Positions 8,802 to 18,140 of a stretch of 64,000 bases of DNA are shown here, in pieces. How positions within the stretch are numbered: the stretch's first letter is position 1; each line of letters starts with the position of its first letter. The translations under genes and the position numbers were made by a program. The stretch comes from Trinickia fusca (lineage in GTDB: Bacteria; Pseudomonadota; Gammaproteobacteria; Burkholderiales; Burkholderiaceae): NCBI RefSeq assembly GCF_003628145.1, contig NZ_RBZV01000001.1:186001-250000 (forward strand), written 5' to 3'. The notes beneath the pieces were generated by a model. That model was not told the DNA's origin, did no database searches, and was given only the letters and a program-made list of their open reading frames with translations.

Positions 8802-9844
8802 TCGTCGTTCGTGCCGTCAAGTCGGGCGACGTGGACTCGCTCGTGGCACTTGCTCAGGAGACGGGCCCCGGTCTCACCACGTTCAAGCCCGATCGCGATG
8901 CGCTGGCTGCACGCATCGAGCGCTCGAAGAGGACGATGGAAGGGCGGGCCGCGCCGCATGAGGCCGGCTACTTCTTCGTCATGGAAGACACGGCAAGCGG
9001 CGATGTGGCCGGTGTATGCGGCATCGAGACGCAAGTCGGGCTCGAGCAGCCGTTCTACAACTATCGCGTGAGCACGGTCGTGCACGCGAGCCAGGAGCTC
9101 GGCGTGTGGACCCGGATGTCGCTGCTGAACATCTCGCACGACCTCACGGGCTATGCCGAGGTGTGCTCGCTGTTCCTGTCGCCGCGCTATCGCGCGCATG
9201 GCGTGGGCGGCTTGCTGTCGCGCTCGCGCTTCATGTTCATCGCGCAGTTCCGCGAGCGCTTTCCCGAGCGCCTGTGCGCCGAGCTGCGCGGCCATTTCGA
9301 TGCCGACGGCACGTCGCCGTTCTGGCACGCGGTGGGCTCGCATTTCTACCAGATCGACTTCAACGCCGCCGACTACCTGAGCGCGCATGGCCGCAAGTCG
9401 TTCCTGGCCGAGCTGATGCCGCGCTACCCCGTGTACGCCGATTTGCTGCCGCAGGAAGCGCAAGACTGCATCGGCCTCACGCATCGCGACACGGCGCCCG
9501 CGCGCAAGATGCTCGAAGCGGAAGGGCTGCGCTATCAGAACCACGTCGACATCTTCGATGCCGGCCCGGTGCTCGAATGCCATATCAACGATTTGCGCAC
9601 GGTGCGCGAGAGCGTGCTCGTGCCCGTGATCGTCGACGCATCGATGCTTGACGCGGGGCTCGATGCGCCGCGCTCGCTCGTGTCGAATACGTCGCTGAAC
9701 GATTTTCGCGTCGGCGTTGCACCGGGCGTGCCCGAGGACGGGGCGATGCGCGTCTCGCCCAAGGACGCCGAGGCGCTCGACGTACGCGAAGGCGATGCGG
9801 TGCGGGTGCTGCCGCTGCCGCTGGCCAAAACCAAACAGGGATGA
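8798..9844 (+). CDS. aruG: Arginine N-succinyltransferase, alpha-II subunit (AruG/AstA)
   Basis: A 348-residue AstA-family paralogue of the preceding gene. It shares VDIFDAGPVLECH, TSPFWHAVG and the LSPRYRAHGVGGLLSRSR acyl-CoA-binding region with single-chain AstA. It probably forms the AruFG heteromer and retains the more canonical AstA features. ATG at 8798 overlaps the aruF stop, implying coupled translation of equal amounts. astD starts six bases beyond its stop. Confidence 0.9.
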   Translation: MIVVRAVKSGDVDSLVALAQETGPGLTTFKPDRDALAARIERSKRTMEGRAAPHEAGYFFVMEDTASGDVAGVCGIETQVGLEQPFYNYRVSTVVHASQELGVWTRMSLLNISHDLTGYAEVCSLFLSPRYRAHGVGGLLSRSRFMFIAQFRERFPERLCAELRGHFDADGTSPFWHAVGSHFYQIDFNAADYLSAHGRKSFLAELMPRYPVYADLLPQEAQDCIGLTHRDTAPARKMLEAEGLRYQNHVDIFDAGPVLECHINDLRTVRESVLVPVIVDASMLDAGLDAPRSLVSNTSLNDFRVGVAPGVPEDGAMRVSPKDAEALDVREGDAVRVLPLPLAKTKQG

Positions 9845-9850
9845 GCTGAC

Positions 9851-11314
9851 ATGAACGAACTTTTCATCGACGGCGAGTGGTGTGCGGCGAGCGGCCCCGC
9901 CTTCGCGTCGCGTAACCCGGGCACGAACGACATCGTCTGGCAGGGCAACAGCGCGTCGGCCGACGACGTCGATCGCGCCGTGACGAGCGCGCGCCGGGCG
10001 TTCGCGACGTGGTCGGCGCTGTCGTTCGAGGCGCGTTGCGAGATCGTGCGGCGCTTCGCCGCGCTGCTGGGCGAGCGCAAGGAAGCGCTGGCCGACGCGA
10101 TCGGCCGCGAAACCGGCAAGCCGTTGTGGGAAGCGCGCACGGAGGCGGCCACCATGGCGGCCAAGGTCGAGATCTCGATCACGGCCTATCAGGAGCGCAC
10201 GGGCGAGAAGCGCACGTCGATGGCCGACGGCGTCGCGGTGCTGCGGCATCGTCCGCACGGCGTCGTGGCCGTGTTCGGTCCTTACAACTTCCCAGGGCAT
10301 TTGCCGAACGGCCACATCGTGCCTGCGCTGATCGCCGGGAACGCGGTCGTGTTCAAGCCGTCGGAGCTTGCGCCCGAGGTCGCGCGCATGACCGTGCAGA
10401 TCTGGCGCGATGCGGGCCTGCCGGCCGGCGTGCTCAATCTCGTGCAAGGCGAGAAGGACACCGGCGTGGCGCTCGCCAATCATCGTCAGATCGATGGCCT
10501 GTTCTTCACGGGCAGCTCCGATACGGGCACGCTGCTGCACAAGCAGTTCGGCGGCCGGCCCGAGATCGTGCTGGCGCTGGAGATGGGCGGCAACAATCCG
10601 CTCGTGATCGGCGAAGTCGAGGATCTCGATGCGGCCGTGCATCACACGATCCAGTCGGCGTACCTGTCGGCCGGTCAGCGCTGCACGTGCGCGCGCCGCA
10701 TCTTCGTCCCGCACGGCGCGTTCGGCGAGCGCTTTCTCGAGCGCTTCACCGAGGTCACTTCGCGTATCGCCTATGGCGTCTACAACGCCGATCCGCAGCC
10801 GTTCATGGGGGCGGTGATCTCGGCACGCGCGGCGTCGCGCCTCGTGGCCGCCCAGCAGCGCTTGCTGGATGCCGGTGGGCGCGCACTGTTGACGATGGAG
10901 CAACGCGACCCCGCGCTCGGCTTCGTGAGCCCCGCGATTCTCGATGTCACCGAGGTGCGCGAGCTGCCGGACGAGGAGCACTTCGGCCCGCTCGCGCAGA
11001 TCATCCGTTACACGGGCCTGGATGAAGCGATCGCGCGCGCCAACGACACCGCCTACGGTCTGTCGGCCGGCCTCATCGCCGACGACGAAGCGGCCTGGAC
11101 GCACTTCAACCGCACGATTCGCGCCGGCATCGTGAACTGGAACCGGCCGACCAACGGCGCATCGTCGGCGGCGCCGTTCGGCGGCACGGGCCGCTCGGGC
11201 AATCATCGGCCCAGCGCGTTCTACGCGGCCGATTACTGCGCCTATCCGATGGCCTCGGTAGAAAGCACGCAACTTCAAATGCCCGCGAGCGTTTCGCCGG
11301 GTCTTCAATTCTAA
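9851..11314 (+). CDS. astD: Succinylglutamate-semialdehyde dehydrogenase AstD
   Basis: A 487-residue NAD-dependent aldehyde dehydrogenase. Catalytic Glu244 lies in LALEMGGNN and the nucleophilic Cys278 in [21 protein letters not shown] (143-155) is the usual cofactor-region signature. It oxidises N-succinylglutamate semialdehyde to N-succinylglutamate, step four of the AST pathway. Length equals that of typical AstD proteins. Downstream astB follows after 19 bases with a GTAGGGA-type ribosome-binding site. Confidence 0.93.
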   Translation: MNELFIDGEWCAASGPAFASRNPGTNDIVWQGNSASADDVDRAVTSARRAFATWSALSFEARCEIVRRFAALLGERKEALADAIGRETGKPLWEARTEAATMAAKVEISITAYQERTGEKRTSMADGVAVLRHRPHGVVAVFGPYNFPGHLPNGHIVPALIAGNAVVFKPSELAPEVARMTVQIWRDAGLPAGVLNLVQGEKDTGVALANHRQIDGLFFTGSSDTGTLLHKQFGGRPEIVLALEMGGNNPLVIGEVEDLDAAVHHTIQSAYLSAGQRCTCARRIFVPHGAFGERFLERFTEVTSRIAYGVYNADPQPFMGAVISARAASRLVAAQQRLLDAGGRALLTMEQRDPALGFVSPAILDVTEVRELPDEEHFGPLAQIIRYTGLDEAIARANDTAYGLSAGLIADDEAAWTHFNRTIRAGIVNWNRPTNGASSAAPFGGTGRSGNHRPSAFYAADYCAYPMASVESTQLQMPASVSPGLQF

Positions 11315-11333
11315 GAATCGAGTAGGGACGACG

Positions 11334-12674
11334 ATGCAAGCACGGGAAGCCAATTTCGACGGACTCGTAGGTCCGACGCACAACTACGCGGGACTGTCGT
11401 TCGGTAACGTGGCGTCGCTGGCGAACGAGAAATCGGCCGCGAACCCGCTCGCCGCGGCCAAGCAAGGCCTGCGCAAGATGAAGCAGCTGGCCGATCTCGG
11501 TTTTCTGCAAGGCGTGTTGCCGCCGCAAGAGCGGCCGTCGCTGCGCCTCTTGCGCGAGCTCGGCTTCTCGGGCAACGACGCGCGCGTGCTCGAACGTGCG
11601 GCTAAGGAAGCCCCTGAGCTGCTCGCGGCGGCGAGCTCGGCTTCGGCGATGTGGACCGCCAACGCGGCGACGGTGAGCCCATCGGCCGACACGCAGGACG
11701 GCCGCGTGCACTTTACGCCGGCCAACCTGACGAGCAAGCTGCATCGCGCGATCGAACACGAGGCGACGCGCCGCACGCTGTCCGCGATCTTCGCCGACGA
11801 GGCGCGCTTCGCCGTGCACGAGGCATTGCCGGGCACGCCGGCGCTCGGCGACGAAGGTGCCGCGAACCACACGCGCTTTTGCTCGGCCTATGGCGAGCGT
11901 GGCGTCGAGTTCTTCGTGTACGGGCGCAGCGAGTACCGCCGCGGCCCCGAGCCCGTGCGCTATCCGGCGCGCCAGACGTTCGAGGCGAGCCGCGCCGTCG
12001 CGCAGCGCCACGGCCTGCACGAGGAAGCGACCGTCTACGCACAGCAGCGCCCCGACGTCATCGATGCGGGCGTGTTCCACAACGATGTGATCGCGGTCGG
12101 CAATCGTCAAACGCTGTTTTGCCACGAGCGCGCCTTCGTGGAGCAAAGCGCCGTCTACGACCGCCTGCGCGAGCGGCTCGCGAAAACGGGTGCCGAGCTG
12201 AACGTGATCGAGGTGCCCGATGCGCGCGTGAGCGTGGCCGATGCGGTGTCCTCGTATCTGTTCAACAGCCAGCTGCTCACGCGTGCTGACGGCACCGAGG
12301 TGCTCGTCGTGCCGCAGGAGTGCCGTGAGAACCCGCGTGTGTCGGCCTATCTCGACGACCTCATCAGCGGTGCCGGCCCGATCGCCGACGTGCTCGTATT
12401 CGATCTGCGCGAGAGCATGAAGAACGGTGGCGGCCCCGCCTGCCTGCGCCTGCGCGTGGTGTTGACCGAAGCCGAGCGCGCCGCGACGGCGCCGGGGGTA
12501 TGGATCGACGACGCGCTGTTCACACGGCTCGACGCGTGGATCGGCAAGCACTACCGCGACCGCCTCGCGCCGGCCGATCTGGCCGACCCGACCCTGCTCG
12601 TGGAATCGCGGACAGCGCTCGACGAGCTCACGCAAATCCTCGGCCTGGGCTCGCTCTATGACTTCCAGCGCTAA
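11334..12674 (+). CDS. astB: N-succinylarginine dihydrolase AstB
   Basis: A 446-residue amidinotransferase-fold hydrolase that converts N-succinylarginine to succinylornithine, two ammonia and CO2, step two of the pathway. The catalytic triad is recognisable: Glu174 in [11 protein letters not shown], His249 in FHNDV and Cys370 in [10 protein letters not shown]. The N-terminal [15 protein letters not shown] is characteristic. Its last 17 bases overlap the start of astE in another frame. Confidence 0.94.
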   Translation: MQAREANFDGLVGPTHNYAGLSFGNVASLANEKSAANPLAAAKQGLRKMKQLADLGFLQGVLPPQERPSLRLLRELGFSGNDARVLERAAKEAPELLAAASSASAMWTANAATVSPSADTQDGRVHFTPANLTSKLHRAIEHEATRRTLSAIFADEARFAVHEALPGTPALGDEGAANHTRFCSAYGERGVEFFVYGRSEYRRGPEPVRYPARQTFEASRAVAQRHGLHEEATVYAQQRPDVIDAGVFHNDVIAVGNRQTLFCHERAFVEQSAVYDRLRERLAKTGAELNVIEVPDARVSVADAVSSYLFNSQLLTRADGTEVLVVPQECRENPRVSAYLDDLISGAGPIADVLVFDLRESMKNGGGPACLRLRVVLTEAERAATAPGVWIDDALFTRLDAWIGKHYRDRLAPADLADPTLLVESRTALDELTQILGLGSLYDFQR

Positions 12675-13725
12675 GCCTGCCGTGCCGCCGCTGCTCGGCG
12701 ATTTCCTCGCGTTTACGCTGGCCGGTGGGCGGCCCGACACGAGCGAGCAAAGCGGCACGTGTGGGCGCGATGGCGCGTCTGTGCGCTATGCGTGGCTCGA
12801 CGAAGGGGTGCTGTTGCTCGAGCCGCGGACTGCGCCGGGGTCACCGACGCTGCCCAGCGTGCTCGTGTCGGCCGGTGTCCACGGCGACGAGACGGCGCCG
12901 ATCGAGCTGCTCTCGCAACTGGTGGCCGATCTCGCGTGCGGCGCGTTGCCGCTCGCATGCCGGTTGCTCGTCGTGCTCGGCAACATCGCGGCGATGCGCT
13001 CGGGCGAGCGCTACCTCGACGACGACATGAACCGGTTGTTCTGCGGCCGCCATCGGCAACTCGCGGCCAGCCGGGAGGCGCCACGCGCTGGCGCGCTCGA
13101 AGCTTGCGCCGCACGCTTTTTCGAAGCGGCGCCGGGCGATCAATCCGCGCGCTGGCACATCGACATGCACACGGCCATTCGCGCCTCCGTGTTCGAGCAG
13201 TTCGCGTTGCTGCCGCATACGGGCACGCCGCCGTCGCGCGCCATGTTCGCATGGCTCGCGCAGGCACGCATCGCCGCGGTGCTGCTGCACACGGCCAAGG
13301 GCAACACGTATACGCACTTCACGGCCGAATCGTTCGGTGCGCAGGCGTGCACGCTCGAGCTCGGCAAGGTGCGTCCGTTCGGGCAGAACGACCTCACGCG
13401 CTTTGCGGCGGCCGATCGCGCCGTGCGCGCGATCGTCAGCGGCACCGAGGCGGGCGGCGCAGCCTCGATGCCGCTCGTGTTCACCGTCGTCGATCAGATC
13501 ACGAAGCAAAGCGACGCGTTCGAGTTGTACGTCGCTGCCGATGTGGCCAACTTCACGCCGTTCCCGAAGGGCACGCTGCTCGCGCGCGACGGCGATTATC
13601 GCTATGCGGTGCAGCACGAGGAGGAGCGCCTCGTGTTCCCGAACCCGACCGTCAAACCGGGCCTGCGCGCAGGCCTGCTCGTCGTCGATACGACACGGGA
13701 GACGCTGGACGCGCTCGCGTCCTGA
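12658..13725 (+). CDS. astE: Succinylglutamate desuccinylase AstE
   Basis: A 355-residue zinc carboxypeptidase-like enzyme that hydrolyses N-succinylglutamate to glutamate and succinate, the final AST step. The zinc ligands are visible as H75/E78 in [10 protein letters not shown] and H171 in HIDMHTAIR. The ATG at 12658 sits inside the astB end, a 17-base overlap suggesting translational coupling. The protein is about 30 residues longer than E. coli AstE, mostly in loops. Last gene of the operon. Confidence 0.92.
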   Translation: MTSSAKPAVPPLLGDFLAFTLAGGRPDTSEQSGTCGRDGASVRYAWLDEGVLLLEPRTAPGSPTLPSVLVSAGVHGDETAPIELLSQLVADLACGALPLACRLLVVLGNIAAMRSGERYLDDDMNRLFCGRHRQLAASREAPRAGALEACAARFFEAAPGDQSARWHIDMHTAIRASVFEQFALLPHTGTPPSRAMFAWLAQARIAAVLLHTAKGNTYTHFTAESFGAQACTLELGKVRPFGQNDLTRFAAADRAVRAIVSGTEAGGAASMPLVFTVVDQITKQSDAFELYVAADVANFTPFPKGTLLARDGDYRYAVQHEEERLVFPNPTVKPGLRAGLLVVDTTRETLDALAS

Positions 13726-13737
13726 TCCCGTGTCGAT

Positions 13738-13781
13738 GCGCCGCACGCGAAAGGGCCGGCATGGCCCTTGGCGTGCGGCGC
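13738..13781 (+). terminator. Strong hairpin after the ast operon
   Basis: GCGCCGCACGC (13738-13748) pairs perfectly with GCGTGCGGCGC (13771-13781), with a second inner helix AAGGGCC/GGCCCTT. There is no T tract, so release may be inefficient or Rho-assisted. Position 13 bases after astE fits operon end. Confidence 0.55.
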
Positions 13782-13906
13782 TTCCCAAGCACAGCTCGCC
13801 ACGGTGGCATACAGTGGAAGTGACCGTTCATGCGACTTGCGCACATTGAGCGCACATCGTTCTGCTGCGGTCCTCGGACCACGGTCACTTTGCAGGAGCG
13901 ACTGCG

Positions 13907-14326
13907 ATGAGCAATTTGACACGTCACGACCCGTTCTCGGTCGAATCGATTCCCGACCTGTTTCAAGGCCTCTTCAGCCCGATGCGCTTGTTGACGCCGT
14001 TCGCCGATGTGAAGATCGACGTGACCGAAAGCGATAGCGCTTTTACGGTCAGGGCCGAGCTGCCGGGCGTCGACAAGAAGGATATCGACGTGAAGATCGA
14101 CGGCAACGTCGTCTCGATCAGCGCGAAGGCAGAGCGCAGCAAAGCGCTGAAGGAAGGCGAGCGCGTGATTCGCAGCGAACGCTATTCGGGCCAGCTGAGC
14201 CGTTCGTTCTCGCTGACCTGCGACATCGACGACGCGCTAGCGACCGCAAAATACCTCGACGGCGTGCTGACGCTGACGCTACCGAAAAAGACGACGGCCT
14301 CGCGCAAGCCGTTGCAAATCGATTGA
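13907..14326 (+). CDS. Hsp20-family small heat-shock protein
   Basis: A 139-residue protein with an alpha-crystallin domain from about residue 38 to 130. ELPGVDKKDI, VVSISAK and the G-x-L motif in YLDGVLTLTLPK mark the beta-sandwich ends. Such proteins are ATP-independent holdases that bind unfolding proteins in the cytoplasm. It has its own ribosome-binding site (AGGAG, 10 bases before ATG) and is separated from the ast hairpin by about 125 bases, so it is probably transcribed alone. No convincing sigma-32 promoter was found in that gap. Confidence 0.9.
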   Translation: MSNLTRHDPFSVESIPDLFQGLFSPMRLLTPFADVKIDVTESDSAFTVRAELPGVDKKDIDVKIDGNVVSISAKAERSKALKEGERVIRSERYSGQLSRSFSLTCDIDDALATAKYLDGVLTLTLPKKTTASRKPLQID

Positions 14327-14405
14327 GCCGCGAGCCTGCCGAGGGCGCTCGGCCGCCCCTTGCCTGACCATCCTGCTCCCCACTGATTGTCCGTCTGCCG
14401 ATACC

Positions 14406-14447
14406 GGCACTTGCCTCCGAGCGACATCGAATTGCATCTTCGTTGCC
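14406..14447 (-). promoter_or_regulatory. Best ArgR-box match in the window, upstream of the binding-protein gene
   Basis: On the minus strand TGTCGC (complement of 14421-14426) is followed by eight bases, AA (14411-14412) and five bases, a perfect TGTCGC-N8-AA-N5 half-site. One 21-base repeat before it GGCAAC-N8-AA recurs in exact register (14432-14447). It lies some 200 bases before the binding-protein start. The 319-base gap 14327-14645 holds this site and a candidate promoter; nothing else was seen. Confidence 0.5.
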
Positions 14448-14490
14448 GTGTGGTCGCGCGTGCTGCATAGCCGCGTGCGGCGCACGCGCG

Positions 14491-14519
14491 CCAACACGAG
14501 CGCTCAAGGGCTTTACAAT
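14491..14519 (+). promoter_or_regulatory. Candidate promoter for the amino-acid binding protein
   Basis: TACAAT (14514-14519) is a good -10 hexamer. CCAACA (14491-14496) at 17 bases is a weak -35, as would fit an activated promoter with the ArgR-like box 45 bases further upstream. The predicted leader is about 120 bases. Confidence 0.4.
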
Positions 14520-14645
14520 GCTCGACCGGCGTGCGGCTTGTGCAATGCATCAAGGCTGCCGCAGGCGTTTGAACGGCATTTTTTGCCCGGTGACGATGGA
14601 CACCGGGTTCTGCCCTTTGTATCAACTCTGTCTAGGATCTACTTG

Positions 14646-15437
14646 ATGAAACTGAACTTGCGAAAGAACGTGTCGCTCGCGCTTGTTGCAGCAGCGGCGG
14701 TGGCGGGCAGCGTGTCTGCGGCGGAACTGAAGGAACTGCATTTCGGCCTCGAAGCCTCGTATGCGCCGTTCGAATCGAAGTCGGCTTCGGGTGAACTGCA
14801 AGGATTCGACATCGACGTCGGCAATGCCGTCTGCGCCAAGCTGAAGGTCAAATGCGTGTGGGTCCAGAACGACTTCGACGGCCTGATCCCGGCCCTGCAG
14901 GCTCGCAAGTTCGACGCCATCAACTCGGACATGTCGATCACCGAGCAGCGTAAGCAAGCCATCGATTTCACCGACCCGATCTATACGATCCCCACCCAGC
15001 TGATCGCGAAGAAGGGCAGTGGCCTGCTGCCGACGGCCGCGTCGCTGAAGGGCAAGCACGTGGGCGTGCTGCAAGGCACGATCCAGGAAACCTATGCGAA
15101 GGCGAAGTGGGCGCCGGCCGGTGTCGACGTCGTTTCCTACCAGTCGCAGGACCTCGCCTATGCCGACCTCGTCAGCGGCCGCCTCGATGGCACTTTCCAG
15201 GATTCCGAAGCCGCGATGAAGGGTTTCCTGAAGCGCCCGCAGGGGGCGAACTTCGCGTTCGCGGGCCCGGCGGTCGTCGACGAAAAGCTGCTTGGCTCGG
15301 GTACGGGCTACGGCTTGCGCAAGGGCGATAAGCAACTCAAGGACACGCTCGATCGCGCGCTCAAGGATCTGAAGGCCGACGGCACGCTCGACAAGATCGC
15401 CGCCAAGTACTTCGACGTGAAGGTTGTCCTGAAGTAA
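14646..15437 (+). CDS. Periplasmic basic amino-acid binding protein (HisJ/ArgT/AotJ type)
   Basis: A 263-residue family 3 solute-binding protein with a signal peptide cleaved near VSA (23-25). The ligand-binding core is typical: FGLEASYAPFESKS, LQGFDIDVG and DMSITEQRKQAIDFTDP. It would capture arginine, ornithine, lysine or histidine in the periplasm and deliver it to the HisQMP complex encoded 10 kb upstream, which lacks its own binding protein. The start is the ATG at 14646; the longer frame to 14448 would bury the signal peptide. Own promoter and terminator indicate a monocistronic unit. The partnership with hisQMP is inferred. Confidence 0.88.
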   Translation: MKLNLRKNVSLALVAAAAVAGSVSAAELKELHFGLEASYAPFESKSASGELQGFDIDVGNAVCAKLKVKCVWVQNDFDGLIPALQARKFDAINSDMSITEQRKQAIDFTDPIYTIPTQLIAKKGSGLLPTAASLKGKHVGVLQGTIQETYAKAKWAPAGVDVVSYQSQDLAYADLVSGRLDGTFQDSEAAMKGFLKRPQGANFAFAGPAVVDEKLLGSGTGYGLRKGDKQLKDTLDRALKDLKADGTLDKIAAKYFDVKVVLK

Positions 15438-15506
15438 GCGAAAAGTGGCTTGGCAAGCGGGTGGCGCGCGATGCGCGCGTCGGCCGCAACAGGTATCTGG
15501 TCCAGG

Positions 15507-15549
15507 CGGGCGCACGCGGTTCGAAGAACCTGCGGCGCCCGATTTTTTT
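15507..15549 (+). terminator. Intrinsic terminator of the binding-protein gene
   Basis: CGGGCGC (15507-15513) pairs with GCGCCCG (15535-15541) and an inner GGTTC/GAACC helix closes on GAA. Seven T residues follow (15543-15549). A textbook Rho-independent terminator on the plus strand. Confidence 0.85.
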
Positions 15550-15588
15550 AGCGCATTTGCTCGATATCGTCCGTTACCGCCCCCATCG

Positions 15589-15594
15589 TATAAT
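15589..15594 (+). promoter_or_regulatory. Consensus -10 element before the HDOD/EAL gene
   Basis: A perfect TATAAT lies 82 bases before the proposed start at 15676. No good -35 hexamer is found 16-18 bases upstream, so this may be an activator-dependent promoter. Confidence 0.4.
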
Positions 15595-15675
15595 CCGCCC
15601 TGATTGAAAGATCCCGGGCGAGCGAGACCTTCGCCTCAGCAACGAACAATATTCATACAAATGAAAGGGGGCTGG

Positions 15676-17037
15676 ATGGAGATGACGAACGACGAGGTGA
15701 GGCGCGCCACCGCGCCTGCCGAGCCAGCCGTCTCCCCGGCGCATGCGACTGTCATGTATCCGACGCGGCAACCGCTGCTCGACGCGGAAGGCTTGCTGTG
15801 CGGCTTCGAGCTCGTTTTGCGCGCAGACGAAGAGGCGGCCGCCACACCCGCGGCACCGGCCACCGACGCGCGCGATGAGCTGCGGCTGTCCGACGAGGCT
15901 GCCGCACGCGTGTTGGATGCGCTCGGCGCAAGAGGGGTCTATGCCGCGCTCGCTGGCCATCGAGGCTATCTGAATGCAAGCCGCGCACTGCTGTTTTCCG
16001 ATGCGTTCACGCGCATCTCCCCCGATCGCTATCAGTTCGAGCTGCCGCCCGACATCGAAGTGGACCCGGCGCTGATCGCGCGTCTGGTCGGACTGCACGC
16101 GAAGCGCCATCGCTTCGTGCTCGATCATGTGACGCAGCCCAATGAGACGTTCGCGAAGCTGTTGCCGTACGTGCATGCGGTCAAGATCGACGTCGCGCGT
16201 GTGCCGCCCGGGCTATTGCCCAAGCTGGCAGCTGCGCTGAAGTCGGCAGGCAAGCTGTTGATCGCGTTGAACGTCGATGCGCCGGAGCAATTCGACGAGG
16301 CGCGCGAGTTGGGCTTCGATCTGTTTCAAGGCTACTTCTTCGCGTCGCCGCACAAGCAGACGACACGCCGCGCCAGTGCACCGCGCCAGGCATTGCTGAA
16401 CCTGCTGCGGCTGCTGTCGGCCGACCCCAGCGTCGCGCAGCTCGAAGCCGAGCTCAAGCTGAACCCGGTGCTCGTCATGCACCTGATGCGGCTCGCGAAC
16501 TCGGGCGAGGGCAGCATCGGCCGCAAGGTCGCGACGCTGCGCGAGGCGATCAACGCGACGGGTACCAATCGCATTGCGCGCTGGACCCAGTTGCTGCTGT
16601 ACGCCGACGGCCGCAAGGTGCGGCTCGAGGACGATCCGCTCGTGCAACTGGCCGCCACGCGTGCGCGCTTCATCGAATTGGCTGTGGCGCGCCTCGCGCA
16701 AGCGACCCGCAAGACGGTCGACGGGGCGTTCCTGACCGGTGTGTTCTCGCTGGTCGGGGTGGTGTTCGGCGATACGCTCGAAAACACGCTCGATGCGCTG
16801 TCGCTGTCGAGTCACATTCACGCGGCGATCCTGCATCGCGAAGGCACGCTCGGCACGCTGCTGAACGCGGTCGAAGCGCTCGAGCGCGGCGACTGGGCCG
16901 CGGTGGATCGGGCCGCGGCGATGCTCGAGCCTTTGAGCTCGGCTGACCTCACCGAGCTCGCGATCACGGCGGCGGCATGGGCCAGCTCGTCGGACCAGAG
17001 CGACGAGCACGCCGGGCTCGACCACTTCGAGGAATAG
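15676..17037 (+). CDS. HDOD-domain signalling protein with degenerate EAL domain (YuxH-like)
   Basis: About 453 residues from the ATG at 15676. The N-terminal half is an EAL-like fold in which the catalytic motifs are lost (GFELVLRAD in place of EALLR, and VTQPNE in place of the DDFGTG loop), so no c-di-GMP hydrolysis is expected. The C-terminal half is an HDOD domain (LNLLRLLSADPSV onward), a fold related to HD phosphohydrolases but lacking their activity and linked to signal transduction. It is a clear paralogue of the gene at 23490. An AAAGGGGG ribosome-binding site precedes 15676; upstream in-frame starts at 15661 and 15604 are alternatives. Cytosolic; target unknown. Confidence 0.8.
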   Translation: MEMTNDEVRRATAPAEPAVSPAHATVMYPTRQPLLDAEGLLCGFELVLRADEEAAATPAAPATDARDELRLSDEAAARVLDALGARGVYAALAGHRGYLNASRALLFSDAFTRISPDRYQFELPPDIEVDPALIARLVGLHAKRHRFVLDHVTQPNETFAKLLPYVHAVKIDVARVPPGLLPKLAAALKSAGKLLIALNVDAPEQFDEARELGFDLFQGYFFASPHKQTTRRASAPRQALLNLLRLLSADPSVAQLEAELKLNPVLVMHLMRLANSGEGSIGRKVATLREAINATGTNRIARWTQLLLYADGRKVRLEDDPLVQLAATRARFIELAVARLAQATRKTVDGAFLTGVFSLVGVVFGDTLENTLDALSLSSHIHAAILHREGTLGTLLNAVEALERGDWAAVDRAAAMLEPLSSADLTELAITAAAWASSSDQSDEHAGLDHFEE

Positions 17038-17055
17038 AGCAAGAGCAACCGAGGA

Positions 17056-17083
17056 TCAAACGAAAGACGGCCCGCGGGCCGTC
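17056..17083 (-). terminator. Terminator overlapping the end of dsdC
   Basis: The perfect palindrome GACGGCCCGCGGGCCGTC (17066-17083) encodes the last residues of dsdC. On the minus strand it is followed by TTTCGTTTGA, giving a short T-rich tail. It lies between convergent genes and could also stop plus-strand transcription from the HDOD gene. Confidence 0.5.
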
Positions 17084-18036
17084 AGCGGCTCCCCGGTTCT
17101 TTGAGCGGCCTCTCTTTCCTGCAGCCAGGCGATAAAGACGGACGTTCGCAATGGGATGGCAGGCATGGGAGGATGCACCAGGTAGTAGCTGTACGGGCAG
17201 GGCTGGGAAAAGCCTCCGAACGGCAAAACCAGCTCCCCGCGATCGATCTGCTTTTGCACCAACCGTTGCCGCCCAATCGCGATCCCGACATGGTTCTCGG
17301 CGGCAATGACGCACAGGTCCGATTGGTCGAACGTGAAATTGCGTTCCGGCAACGCGACGTCGGGGAGCGTCCGACTCGCCCAAAGTGTCCATTCCGCGTC
17401 ATGGGCGGCATGATTCCACGCGAGTGAATCGTGCAGCAGCGTGCAGGTGACGATGTTTTCGGGGTGATCATGCAGCCCATGTCGCTCCGCATACTCCGGG
17501 CTACAGACGGGGGCCATGCACTCGTCCATGAGCTTGTGGCTCACCAGGCCCGGAAATTCGCCATTCGCGTAGTCGATCGCCAAGTCGATATGCTGCGTAC
17601 GGAAGTCGATATTGTCGTTGCCGACTCGCAGATCGACGGATAGGCCCGGGTACTTCGTAGCAAAGTCTGCCAGTTGCGGCACCAGCCAGCATTGAGCGAC
17701 CGAGGGCCGCGCGTAGACCGTAATCCGCCCCTCGACGAGCTCGCCTGGGGTGGGCTCCAGCGCCTCGGCGAGTTCGCTCATCGTTGCATGCAGGATGCGG
17801 AAAATGCGCTCGCCTTCGGGCGTCAGGGAAATCTTCCGGGTGAGCCGTTGGAACAGACGCATATCCAACGCTTTCTCGAGGCGCTTGATGCGATGGCTGA
17901 CCGCGCTGGCGGTCAGGCATAGCGCTTGCGCCGCCTGCTGGAAGCTCAGGTAGCGGGCGACGACGAGAAACGTATGGAGGTTGGCGAATTGGCTGCTGTC
18001 CAGCCGATGGGCAATCCGTGGCGGCAGGTTGTACAC
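17056..18036 (-). CDS. dsdC: D-serine deaminase activator DsdC (LysR family)
   Basis: A 326-residue LysR regulator. An N-terminal helix-turn-helix (FQQAAQALCLTASAVSHRIK, about 28-47) is followed by an effector domain with hallmarks of DsdC: SVAQCWLVP, GNDN, VCSPEYAERHGL and CTLLHDSLAWN. DsdC activates D-serine dehydratase expression with D-serine as inducer. The GTG at 18036 is chosen because GGGGGAG precedes it and DsdC proteins start shortly before the helix-turn-helix; the frame open to 18222 runs back toward dsdA. It lies 104 bases downstream of dsdA on the same strand, unlike the divergent E. coli arrangement. Confidence 0.85.
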   Translation of the reverse strand: MYNLPPRIAHRLDSSQFANLHTFLVVARYLSFQQAAQALCLTASAVSHRIKRLEKALDMRLFQRLTRKISLTPEGERIFRILHATMSELAEALEPTPGELVEGRITVYARPSVAQCWLVPQLADFATKYPGLSVDLRVGNDNIDFRTQHIDLAIDYANGEFPGLVSHKLMDECMAPVCSPEYAERHGLHDHPENIVTCTLLHDSLAWNHAAHDAEWTLWASRTLPDVALPERNFTFDQSDLCVIAAENHVGIAIGRQRLVQKQIDRGELVLPFGGFSQPCPYSYYLVHPPMPAIPLRTSVFIAWLQEREAAQRTGEPLTARGPSFV

Positions 18037-18140
18037 GTTTGTCCGCTCCCCCTTCGTCGGCGGTAATGTCGTTGACGCATCGCCACGACCATGGTGTTGC
18101 GGCGTAGCCAGCCTTGGGAATCGGCTGGCGACAACGCGGC

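Noticed and set aside
13840..13906. Sigma-32 heat-shock promoter before the Hsp20 gene
   Set aside because: CTTGCGC followed by CACAT-like bases is too far from the CTTGAA / CCCCAT consensus to support a call.
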